7,709 nucleotides of DNA, taken from positions 1-7,709 of the forward strand of contig JAQSDT010000078.1 in the NCBI GenBank assembly GCA_029946075.1, read 5' to 3'. Made by a program: the position numbers and the translations under genes. Positions 1 through 5,871 of this stretch are shown piece after piece. The notes beneath the pieces were generated by a model, which was not told the DNA's origin, did not search any database, and saw nothing but the letters and a program-made list of their open reading frames with translations. Numbering within the stretch: position 1 is the first letter of the stretch; each line of letters begins with the position of its first letter. The DNA comes from a bacterium. Its GTDB lineage: Bacteria > Pseudomonadota > Alphaproteobacteria > Rhizobiales > Xanthobacteraceae.

Positions 1-282
1 GCGCACCGTCTGCGTGGTGGCGTCGATGAAATCCAGCGAATTCATCTCTTTGCCGGCCGCGTCCGTGTCGTGATACGGCACCACCGTGCCCTTGTAGAGA
101 TCGGGCGCCAGCGCGTCGAAGCCTGCCACCGCAAAACGGTCGCACAGCCCCTTGATCTGGTCGGACAGCCCCCACCATTCCTGGATCACGACCACGCCCG
201 GCGCGTTGCCGCGCGCCGCGTTCGCGAGATAACCGTTGGCGTCCTTGCCGTCCGGACGCTTGAAGGTGATGCTGGTACCCAT
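1..282 (-). CDS. Dienelactone hydrolase family protein, N-terminal 94 residues (runs off left edge)
   Basis: The reverse strand gives an open frame from an ATG at 282 to the window edge without a stop, 94 codons. The product begins MGTSITFKRPDGKDANGYLA and continues with VVVIQEWWGL (residues about 31-40) and a DALAPDLYKG segment near residues 58-67. These match the start of the dienelactone hydrolase alpha/beta-hydrolase family: a first beta strand ending in the QE motif, whose Glu contacts the catalytic Cys in characterised members, then the strand leading to APDLY. The catalytic Cys-Asp-His triad would lie outside the window and cannot be checked. A good ribosome site, GGAGGA, lies a few bases upstream of the ATG. 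No signal peptide is seen, so it is probably cytoplasmic. It lies downstream of the fbcH terminator, so it probably has its own promoter. The substrate is unknown; many members are general carboxyl-ester hydrolases. Confidence 0.85.
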   Translation of the reverse strand, partial: MGTSITFKRPDGKDANGYLANAARGNAPGVVVIQEWWGLSDQIKGLCDRFAVAGFDALAPDLYKGTVVPYHDTDAAGKEMNSLDFIDATTQTVR

Positions 283-318
283 GAGTTCCTCCGCGATTTT
301 CTGGCCGGTTTGGCGGCC

Positions 319-347
319 ATCTTGTCCGTTGCCGGCGCAGGAAGCAA
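319..347 (-). promoter_or_regulatory. Possible sigma70-type promoter for the dienelactone hydrolase gene
   Basis: On the reverse strand TTGCTT (347-342) is followed after 17 bases by CAAGAT (324-319), about 36 bases upstream of the hydrolase ATG. The -35 is fair and the -10 matches the consensus at only three positions. It is proposed because the fbcH terminator lies just upstream, so some promoter should exist between 283 and 388. This is a weak inference from sequence alone. Confidence 0.2.
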
Positions 348-388
348 TCCGCCGCGCCGCCGCGGGCACGCGCATTTGAAGGCAACAA

Positions 389-410
389 AAAAGCCCCCGA
401 AGGGGCTTTT
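389..410 (-). terminator. Rho-independent terminator of the fbcFH operon
   Basis: A perfect 9-bp stem (AAAAGCCCC at 389-397 with GGGGCTTTT at 402-410) closes a four-base loop. Read on the minus strand the loop is TTCG within C(TTCG)G, the very stable UUCG tetraloop, and the stem runs into six T residues (392-387). It begins 27 bases after the fbcH stop codon. Because the stem itself ends in A/T runs on both sides, it could also stop transcription coming from the other direction, but no plus-strand gene is seen to its left. Confidence 0.9.
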
Positions 411-436
411 CCGAATTCGTCTCACACCGGCGAAGA

Positions 437-2500
437 TCAGTGGGCGTTGGCCCAGACCTTCTTCTTGGTGAAGTAGAGCAGACCGGTGAGCAGGAGCAGG
501 AACACGAACACCTGCATGCCGATCGCCTTGCGCGCTTCCATGTGCGGCTCCGCGGTCCACATCAGGAACGTGGTGACGTCCTTGGCGTACTGCATGACCG
601 TCGCCGGCGCGCCGTCATCGAACGTGACCTGACCGTCGCTGAGCGGCTTCGGCATCTTGATGGCGTGACCGGGGAAGTACTTGTTGTAGTAGGAGCCCTG
701 CGGCAGCGTGAAGCCGGCCGGGGGCTTGTCTTCATAGCCGTTCAGCAGCGCAACCACGTAATCCGGACCCTGCTCCTGATACTGGGTGAAGAAATCGATC
801 AGGAACGTGGGGAAGCCGCGGCCGTAGCTGCGCGCCTTGGTGATCAGCGACAGGTCCGGCGGATAGGCGCCGCCGTTGGACGCGCGTGCCGCATTCTCGT
901 TGGCGAACGGCGACGGGAAGTAGTCGGCCGGGCGACCCGGACGCTCGAACATGTCGCCCGCATCGTTCGGGCCGTCCTTGACCTTGTATTCGGAAGCAAA
1001 CGCCTGCGCCTGCGCCACCGAGTAACCGGGTCCACCTGCCTCGGCGAGGTTGCGGAAGGCGACGAACGACAGGCTGTGGCAGGATGCGCAGACTTCCTTG
1101 TAGACCTTCAGGCCACGCTGCAGCGAGCCGCGATCGAACTTGCCGAAGGGGCCGGCGAACGACCACTTCTGCGCCGGCGGCTTGTCGCCATGATCGGCCG
1201 CGCGGGCGCTGTCGGCGCCGCCGAGCAGCAGTCCGCCGGCGACCAGCAACGCCGCCACGCTTGCAGCGACCTTGCCCTTGGACTTGGCCAGAACATCGTC
1301 GGCGATCGAGTTCGGAACCGGACGCGGCGTCTCGATCCGGGAGAGCAGCGGCAGCAGGATCAGGAAGTAGGCGAAGTACAGGAAGGTCAGGATGCGGCCG
1401 ACGATCACATAGATGCCTTCCGGCGGCTGCGCGCCGAGATAGCCGAGGCCGATGCAGACGACCACGAACATCCAGAAGAACTGCTTGGCCAGCGGACGGT
1501 ACTTCGACGAGCGCGTCCGGGCGTTGTCGAGCCAGGGCAGGAACGCCAGCACGACGATCGCGCCGAACATCGCCACCACGCCGGCGAGCTTGTTCGGGAT
1601 CGAACGCAGGATCGCGTAGAACGGCAGGTAGTACCATTCCGGCACGATGTGCGGCGGCGTCACGGCGGGATTGGCCGGGATGTAGTTCTCGGGATCGCCG
1701 AGATAGTTCGGCATGTAGAAGATGAACCAGGCGAAGAACAGCATGAAGCAGGAAACGCCGAACATGTCCTTGATGGTCGCGTAGGGCGTGAACGCCACCG
1801 TGTCCTTTTCGGTCTTCGCCTCGACGCCGGCCGGATTGTTCTGGCCTGCAACGTGAAGCGCCCAGACGTGCAGCACGACCACGCCGGCGATCACGAACGG
1901 CAGCAGATAGTGCAGCGAGAAGAAGCGGTTCAGCGTCGGGTTGCCGACGGAGTAGCCGCCCCACAGCAGCGTCACGATGCTCTCGCCGAAATACGGCACG
2001 GCCGAGAACAGGTTGGTGATGACGGTGGCGCCCCAGAAGCTCATCTGGCCCCACGGCAGCACGTAGCCCATGAAGCCGGTGGCCATCATGAGGAGATAGA
2101 TGATGACGCCGAGGATCCAGAGCACCTCGCGCGGTTCCTTGTACGACCCGTAATACAGGCCGCGGAACATGTGGATGTAGACGGCGAAGAAGAACATCGA
2201 GGCGCCGCAGGCGTGGATGTTGCGCAGCAGCCAGCCGTAGTTGACGTCGCGGACGATCAGTTCGACCGATTTGAAGGCGAGATCGGCATGCGGCGTGTAG
2301 TGCATCGCCAGGATCACGCCGGTCAGGATCTGCACGCCCAGCATCATCGAAAGGATGGCGCCGAAGGTCCACCAGTAATTCAGGTTACGCGGCGTCGGAT
2401 ACGCCACGAACGACGAATGCATAAGTCCCATAATCGGGAGGCGCCGTTCGATCCACTTCAAGGCGGGATTGGTCGGCTGGAAATCGGATGGTCCGCTCAT
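437..2500 (-). CDS. fbcH: Cytochrome bc1 complex: cytochrome b / cytochrome c1 fusion precursor
   Basis: A 687-residue protein joins two bc1 subunits that most bacteria encode separately. Residues 1-395 are cytochrome b: helix-B haem ligands H96 and H110, helix-D ligands H197 and H211 (both 14 apart, as in the family), and the quinol-oxidation motif PEWY at 287-290. Residues 408-434 form a basic then hydrophobic stretch ending SARA-A, which looks like an internal signal peptide. Cytochrome c1 follows, with the haem c site CASCH (471-475), a probable Met ligand M616 in GHAIKM, and a C-terminal membrane anchor (about 659-677). In Bradyrhizobium japonicum such a fusion is cleaved into the two cytochromes by signal peptidase; the same is inferred here. 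The complex oxidises quinol and reduces periplasmic cytochrome c in the inner membrane. An AGGA site sits 8 bases before the ATG. It follows fbcF by 66 bp. Confidence 0.97.
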   Translation of the reverse strand: MSGPSDFQPTNPALKWIERRLPIMGLMHSSFVAYPTPRNLNYWWTFGAILSMMLGVQILTGVILAMHYTPHADLAFKSVELIVRDVNYGWLLRNIHACGASMFFFAVYIHMFRGLYYGSYKEPREVLWILGVIIYLLMMATGFMGYVLPWGQMSFWGATVITNLFSAVPYFGESIVTLLWGGYSVGNPTLNRFFSLHYLLPFVIAGVVVLHVWALHVAGQNNPAGVEAKTEKDTVAFTPYATIKDMFGVSCFMLFFAWFIFYMPNYLGDPENYIPANPAVTPPHIVPEWYYLPFYAILRSIPNKLAGVVAMFGAIVVLAFLPWLDNARTRSSKYRPLAKQFFWMFVVVCIGLGYLGAQPPEGIYVIVGRILTFLYFAYFLILLPLLSRIETPRPVPNSIADDVLAKSKGKVAASVAALLVAGGLLLGGADSARAADHGDKPPAQKWSFAGPFGKFDRGSLQRGLKVYKEVCASCHSLSFVAFRNLAEAGGPGYSVAQAQAFASEYKVKDGPNDAGDMFERPGRPADYFPSPFANENAARASNGGAYPPDLSLITKARSYGRGFPTFLIDFFTQYQEQGPDYVVALLNGYEDKPPAGFTLPQGSYYNKYFPGHAIKMPKPLSDGQVTFDDGAPATVMQYAKDVTTFLMWTAEPHMEARKAIGMQVFVFLLLLTGLLYFTKKKVWANAH

Positions 2501-2545
2501 TGATGCGATCCTGAGGAAGTAAGACGACGCGACGGGTTAAAAGGT

Positions 2546-2563
2546 CTCGGGCGTTTGCCCGAG
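2546..2563 (-). other. Hairpin between fbcF and fbcH
   Basis: A perfect 7-bp GC-rich inverted repeat, CTCGGGC (2546-2552) and GCCCGAG (2557-2563) with a four-base loop, starts three bases after the fbcF stop codon. On the transcribed (minus) strand it is followed by ACC and then TTTT. The T tract is short and displaced, so it is a weak or partial terminator at best. It could set the ratio of Rieske to cytochrome b/c1 mRNA or protect the fbcF 3' end. It is clearly present in the sequence; its function is inferred. Confidence 0.5.
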
Positions 2564-2566
2564 CCC

Positions 2567-3097
2567 TCAGCCGATCTGGATTTTGGTGTCGGAAACGAAG
2601 GTGTAGGGGGGCACCGGCAGGTTGGACGGTGCGGGACCCTGACGAATGCGGCCCGAGGTGTCGTAGACCGAACCGTGGCAGGGACAGAAGAAACCGTCGT
2701 AGCTGCCCTCATGGGAAATCGGGATACAGCCGAGATGGGTGCAGATGCCGACCACGACGAGCCACTGATCCTTGCCCGCCTTGACGCGCGCCGAGTCCGG
2801 CTGCGGATCGGGCAGGCTCGCCAACTGCACGTTCTGCGCGGCTTCGATCTGCTTCTTGGTCCGATGGCTGATGTAGATCGGCTTGCCGCGCCAGAACACC
2901 TTGATGTCCTGCCCCACGGCGATCGGGGTCAGATCGACCTCGATCGGAGCGCCCGCCGCAATGGTCGAGGCGTCCGGGTTCATCTGGGCAACCAGCGGCC
3001 AAACCGTGGCGGCCGCGCCGACGGCGGCGACGGCTCCCGTTGCAACAAAAAGGAAATCACGGCGTGTCGGATGGTCCGCCGAAGACGCTGTCGTCAC
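2567..3097 (-). CDS. fbcF: Ubiquinol-cytochrome c reductase iron-sulfur (Rieske) subunit
   Basis: A 176-residue Rieske protein. The N-terminus has a twin-arginine signal-anchor: TRRDFLF with Arg12-Arg13, then a hydrophobic segment to about residue 36, which is kept as the membrane anchor in bc1 Rieske proteins exported by Tat. The 2Fe-2S site has both boxes: CTHLGC (C119, H121, C124) and CPCHGS (C138, C140, H141). C119, H121, C138 and H141 bind the cluster; C124 and C140 form the disulfide. It carries electrons from ubiquinol to cytochrome c1. I chose the GTG at 3097, preceded by AAAGGG at about 9 bases, because it gives the usual length and places the twin Arg normally. An in-frame TTG at 3163 would add 22 residues but has no support. 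It is the first gene of the operon with fbcH (also called petA). Confidence 0.95.
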   Translation of the reverse strand: MTTASSADHPTRRDFLFVATGAVAAVGAAATVWPLVAQMNPDASTIAAGAPIEVDLTPIAVGQDIKVFWRGKPIYISHRTKKQIEAAQNVQLASLPDPQPDSARVKAGKDQWLVVVGICTHLGCIPISHEGSYDGFFCPCHGSVYDTSGRIRQGPAPSNLPVPPYTFVSDTKIQIG

Positions 3098-3375
3098 GAT
3101 CTCAAGCCCTTTCTTGTCTGCAGCCAGCGGAACCGCCCGGACCACGCCAAAAACGTGACCCAAGGAGGCTGCCGGCGCCCGCGGCCCCCGCGGCGGCAGA
3201 AAAACCGCTTATTCCTCCCCCAATCCGGCGGAACAGCAGTCCAGAATCGTTCTATTGGCACCCTTGCCGTAAGAGCGCAAGCCCGCTATCGGCTCGCGAC
3301 CGTGCAATGCACTAAATCCGTATCTGACCGTGATTTTTCAGTCATTGAACCCAGCAATTCCGAAGCCGCCAGACC
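3098..3375. promoter_or_regulatory. Divergent intergenic region between fbcF and trmL
   Basis: This 278-bp gap must hold the promoters for the leftward fbcFH operon and the rightward trmL run. I see no convincing gene in it and no strong consensus promoter. Weak candidates are TTGCCG (3264-3269) with TATCGG (3287-3292), 17 apart, on the plus strand, and TTGCGC with AATAGA on the minus strand in the same area. A short inverted repeat CTTGC/GCAAG (3263-3267, 3277-3281) overlaps both and might be an operator. No TTGAT-N4-ATCAA (FNR/FixK-type) site is seen. Confidence 0.4.
3169..3199. other. Strong GC-rich stem-loop in the fbcF leader region
   Basis: CTGCCG (3169-3174) pairs with CGGCAG (3194-3199), and inside this CCGCGG (3179-3184) pairs with CCGCGG (3188-3193) around a CCC loop; four bases on the left (3175-3178) are bulged. 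It lies 72-102 bases upstream of the fbcF start, so it would be in the 5' leader if transcription starts further out. It has no T tract after it on either strand, so it is not an intrinsic terminator. Confidence 0.4.
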
Positions 3376-3846
3376 ATGCAGATCGCCCTCTTCCAGCCCG
3401 ACATTCCCCAGAATACCGGGACGATTCTGCGCCTGTGCGCGTGCCTGGGCGTGGCGGCGCATATTATCGAGCCGGCCGGGTTTCCGATCACCGACCGGCA
3501 TTTCCGCCGGGCGGGAATGGACTACCTCGATCAGGTCAGCATTACCCGCCATGACTCATGGTCAAAATTCGAGCAATGGCGTAACGAGGCGGCCTGTCGC
3601 CTGGTGCTGTTTACGACCAAGGGGGCCGGCTCCTACCTGGATTTCCGTTATCGGGGGGACGACGTCCTGCTGTTCGGGCGGGAATCGGCGGGAGTGAGCG
3701 ACGAAGTCGCCTCGGCGGCCGACGCCCGGCTGCTGATCCCGATCCGGCCGGGCCTTCGCTCGCTCAACGTCGCGATGGCGGCGGCGATGGCAGTCGGCGA
3801 GGCGCTGAGACAGACCGGTTCCGGGATCCAGCCAGGCCCGGTCTAA
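3376..3846 (+). CDS. trmL: tRNA (cytidine/uridine-34-2'-O)-methyltransferase, SPOUT family
   Basis: A 156-residue protein, the usual length for TrmL (formerly YibK). It has the SPOUT trefoil-knot motifs in order: the N-terminal QPDIPQNTGTILRL (residues 7-20, with N13 and R19), motif 2 LLFGRESAGV (98-107), and motif 3 IPIRPGLRSLNVAMAAAM (121-138), which form the S-adenosylmethionine pocket in the knot. The family methylates the ribose 2'-OH of the wobble nucleotide in certain leucine tRNAs, in the cytoplasm, and works as a dimer. No strong ribosome site precedes the ATG at 3376. Its TAA stop lies inside the Shine-Dalgarno region of queE, so it is almost certainly cotranscribed with queE and the QueD-like gene, all acting on position 34 of tRNA or its precursor. 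The last eight or so residues are a non-conserved tail. Confidence 0.93.
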   Translation: MQIALFQPDIPQNTGTILRLCACLGVAAHIIEPAGFPITDRHFRRAGMDYLDQVSITRHDSWSKFEQWRNEAACRLVLFTTKGAGSYLDFRYRGDDVLLFGRESAGVSDEVASAADARLLIPIRPGLRSLNVAMAAAMAVGEALRQTGSGIQPGPV

Positions 3847-3855
3847 GGAGAGACG

Positions 3856-4488
3856 GTGAGTTACGCGGTCAAAGAGATTTTCCTGACGCTGCAAGGCGAA
3901 GGCGCGCATGCCGGCCGCACGGCCGTATTTTGCCGTTTTGCCGGCTGCAACCTCTGGACCGGCCGCGAGCAGGACCGCGCGACCGCCACCTGCCGGTTCT
4001 GCGATACCGATTTCGTCGGCACCGACGGCACGCTGGGCGGCCGCTACGCCACGGCCGACGAACTTGCCGATACCGTCGCCGGGCAATGGATCGGCGATGG
4101 CACCAACCGCTACGTGATCCTGACCGGCGGCGAACCGCTGCTGCAGGTCGATACGGCCTTGATCGACGCGCTGCATGCGCGCGGCTTCGAGATCGGCATC
4201 GAGACCAACGGCACGATCGAGCCGCCCGATGGCATGGACTGGGTCTGCGTCAGCCCGAAGGCCGGCGCCGGCCTCGTGGTGCGCCGCGGCCATGAATTGA
4301 AGCTGGTCTATCCGCAGATCGGCGCCACGCCGGAGGATTTCGCCGGTCTCGACTTCGAACGCTTCTCGCTGCAGCCGATGGATGGACCGGACGCGGCCGA
4401 AAATACCGCGCGTGCAGTCGACTATTGCCTGCGCCATCCCAAATGGCGGCTCAGCGTGCAGACGCACAAGACACTCGGCATCAGATAG
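3856..4488 (+). CDS. queE: 7-carboxy-7-deazaguanine synthase (radical SAM)
   Basis: A 210-residue radical SAM enzyme that converts 6-carboxy-tetrahydropterin to 7-carboxy-7-deazaguanine in the queuosine precursor pathway. It opens with the QueE signature VKEIFLTLQGEGAHAGR. The 4Fe-4S cysteines are C31, C46 and C49, that is CX14CX2C instead of the radical SAM standard CX3CX2C; this spacing is known for the QueE of Burkholderia multivorans. The SAM-binding GGEPLL is at 91-96, ETNGT at 116-120, QPMD at 173-176 and the terminal THKTLGIR at 203-210. The start is a GTG at 3856 with AAGGAG (3845-3850) five bases away, overlapping the trmL stop. The QueD-like gene follows after 16 bp. queC and queF are not in the window. 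Confidence 0.95.
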   Translation: MSYAVKEIFLTLQGEGAHAGRTAVFCRFAGCNLWTGREQDRATATCRFCDTDFVGTDGTLGGRYATADELADTVAGQWIGDGTNRYVILTGGEPLLQVDTALIDALHARGFEIGIETNGTIEPPDGMDWVCVSPKAGAGLVVRRGHELKLVYPQIGATPEDFAGLDFERFSLQPMDGPDAAENTARAVDYCLRHPKWRLSVQTHKTLGIR

Positions 4489-4504
4489 GGTTCAGATTAA
4501 GGAA

Positions 4505-4870
4505 ATGTGGGAACTGACGAAATCGTTTCGCTTCGAAGCTGCGCATTCCCTGAAGGGAACGACGTTCGGCGCCGCCTCCGAGGAAATTCACGGCCACTCG
4601 TTTCGCGCCGAAGTGAGCATGCGCGGCACGCCGGATCCGGCGACCGGCATGGTGCTCGACCTCGGCCTGCTCGAGCGCAGCATGGAAGAGGTGCGCAAGG
4701 CGCTCGACCACAAGCTGCTCAACAAGGTCGAGACGCTCGGCATACCGACGCTGGAAAACATCTCGCGCTATATCTTTGAGCGGGTCCAGCACGCCGGCAG
4801 GATCACCCGCGTCAGCGTACACCGCGACAGCTGCAACGAGAGCTGCACCTATTTCGGACCGCAGGGCTAG
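4505..4870 (+). CDS. queD: QueD/PTPS-family protein (6-carboxytetrahydropterin synthase-like) lacking the usual catalytic Cys
   Basis: A 121-residue tunnel-fold pterin enzyme of the 6-pyruvoyltetrahydropterin synthase/QueD family. Zinc ligands H14, H29 and H31 (FEAAH, then IHGH) have the family spacing; D68-H69 in LDHKLLN is the catalytic pair, and PTLENIS (81-87) and the C-terminal CNESC block (110-114) are also typical. Its place just after queE argues for making the QueE substrate from dihydroneopterin triphosphate. However, the Cys four residues before HGH in QueD is Ser25 here, followed by Glu26, giving ExxHGH, and the pterin-anchoring Glu near the C-terminus appears as Asp108. ExxHGH is the pattern of the PTPS-III subgroup linked to folate synthesis, so the precise reaction is uncertain. 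The ATG at 4505 is used because homology starts there; AAGGAA directly abuts it. Family is sure, substrate less so. Confidence 0.85.
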   Translation: MWELTKSFRFEAAHSLKGTTFGAASEEIHGHSFRAEVSMRGTPDPATGMVLDLGLLERSMEEVRKALDHKLLNKVETLGIPTLENISRYIFERVQHAGRITRVSVHRDSCNESCTYFGPQG

Positions 4871-4881
4871 ATAACTTCCAC

Positions 4882-4963
4882 CGTCATTGCGAGGAGCGAA
4901 GCGACGAAGCAATCCATTCTTTTTCGTGGCACGATGGATTGCTTCGCTTCGCTCGCAATGACG
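4882..4963. repeat. Imperfect palindromic intergenic repeat between queD and hemF
   Basis: A long inverted repeat fills most of the gap. The left arm (4882-4917) begins CGTCATTGCGAG and ends GAAGCAATCCAT; the right arm (4934-4963) is its reverse complement except for six extra bases in the middle of the left arm. The loop is 16 bases (4918-4933). Arms of this CGTCATTGCGAG...GAAGCAATCC type are widely scattered in Bradyrhizobium-like and some other proteobacterial genomes, and their translation produces spurious peptides such as VIASEAKQSI and DCFVASLLAMT. It starts 12 bases after the queD stop and ends 20 bases before the hemF ATG. It would form a long stable RNA hairpin, but there is no T tract after it. 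Confidence 0.9.
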
Positions 4964-4983
4964 ACAGAAATTTCGGATCGCTT

Positions 4984-5871
4984 ATGGACATGTCCCTGAT
5001 CGAAGATCGCAAGACCCGCGCGCGAAGCTGGTTCGAGGCGCTGCGCAACGATCTCTGCGCGGCGTTCGAAAAGCTGGAGGACGATGCGCCGGCGGCACTC
5101 TATCCCGGCGAGGCCGGACGTTTCGTCCGCACCCCCTGGGACCGTACCGACCACAGCGGCAAGCCCGGCGGCGGCGGCGTGATGTCGATCATGCGCGGGC
5201 GGCTGTTCGAAAAGGTCGGCGTGCACTGCTCCACCGTGCATGGCGAGTTCGCGCCTGAATTTCGCACGCAGATTCCGGGGGCGGCCGACGATCCCAGATT
5301 CTGGGCGTCGGGCATCTCGCTGATCGCGCATTTGCACAATCCGCATATCCCGGCCGTGCACATGAATACCCGCTTCGTCGTCACCACCAAAGCATGGTTC
5401 GGCGGCGGCGCGGACCTGACGCCGGTGCTCGACCGCCGCCGCACCCAGGAAGACCCGGATACCCAGGCCTTTCACCAGGCGATGAAGCAAGCCTGCACCG
5501 GACCCAACGGCGTCGCCGATTACGACAAGTACAAGAAATGGTGCGACGAATATTTTTACCTGCCGCACCGGAAGGAAGCCCGCGGTATCGGCGGCATCTT
5601 CTACGACTGGCACGATTCCGGCGACTGGGACGCCGACCTTGCCTTCACCAGGGACGTGGGACTCGCCTTCCTGAAAATCTATCCCGACCTCGTGCGGCGC
5701 AACTTCGCGCAGGCGTGGAACGCCGCCGAACGCGAGGAACAACTGATCCGGCGCGGACGCTATGTCGAGTTCAACCTGCTGTATGATCGCGGCACCATCT
5801 TCGGACTGAAGACCGGCGGCAATGTCGATTCGATCCTGTCCTCGATGCCGCCCGAAGTGAAATGGCCTTAG
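4984..5871 (+). CDS. hemF: Oxygen-dependent coproporphyrinogen III oxidase
   Basis: A 295-residue HemF, normal in length. It oxidatively decarboxylates coproporphyrinogen III to protoporphyrinogen IX using O2, a late step of haem (and in phototrophs chlorophyll) synthesis. Conserved blocks, numbered from the ATG at 4984: the Gly-rich GKPGGGGVMS (59-68), AVHMNTR (124-130), the FGGGADLTP signature (139-147), KKWCDEYFYLPHR (184-196), GIGGIFYD (201-208), and the C-terminal GRYVEFNLLYDRGTIFGL (258-275) followed by SSMPP. No signal peptide or membrane segment is seen. The start could equally be the ATG at 4990; neither has a clear ribosome site. A longer frame from 4939 would begin inside the palindromic repeat and is not credible. 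Any hemF-specific promoter would have to lie within or upstream of the repeat, so read-through from the que genes is possible. Its end overlaps the next gene. Confidence 0.96.
   Translation: MDMSLIEDRKTRARSWFEALRNDLCAAFEKLEDDAPAALYPGEAGRFVRTPWDRTDHSGKPGGGGVMSIMRGRLFEKVGVHCSTVHGEFAPEFRTQIPGAADDPRFWASGISLIAHLHNPHIPAVHMNTRFVVTTKAWFGGGADLTPVLDRRRTQEDPDTQAFHQAMKQACTGPNGVADYDKYKKWCDEYFYLPHRKEARGIGGIFYDWHDSGDWDADLAFTRDVGLAFLKIYPDLVRRNFAQAWNAAEREEQLIRRGRYVEFNLLYDRGTIFGLKTGGNVDSILSSMPPEVKWP

Noticed and set aside
440..2503. A 687-codon open frame on the plus strand, almost exactly opposite fbcH and of the same length
   Set aside because: It arises from GC-rich third positions in fbcH. The product is rich in Arg, Glu, His and Asp with no domain or membrane pattern, while the minus strand has full cytochrome b and c1 motifs.
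2555..3697. A 380-codon plus-strand frame spanning fbcF, the intergenic region and part of trmL
   Set aside because: It is antisense to a clear Rieske gene and out of frame with trmL; the composition is Arg-rich with no recognisable domain.
3562..4467. A 301-codon minus-strand frame opposite trmL and queE
   Set aside because: Both plus-strand genes show complete family motifs; this frame shows none and is a codon-bias shadow.
4382..4504. An extended start for the QueD-like gene at 4382, inside queE
   Set aside because: The extra 41 residues overlap queE in another frame and have no family similarity; homology begins at MWELTKSF (4505).
4882..4963. The queD-hemF inverted repeat read as a terminator or as CRISPR
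   Set aside because: There is no T tract after the stem on either strand, and only one inverted pair is present, with no regularly spaced direct repeats.
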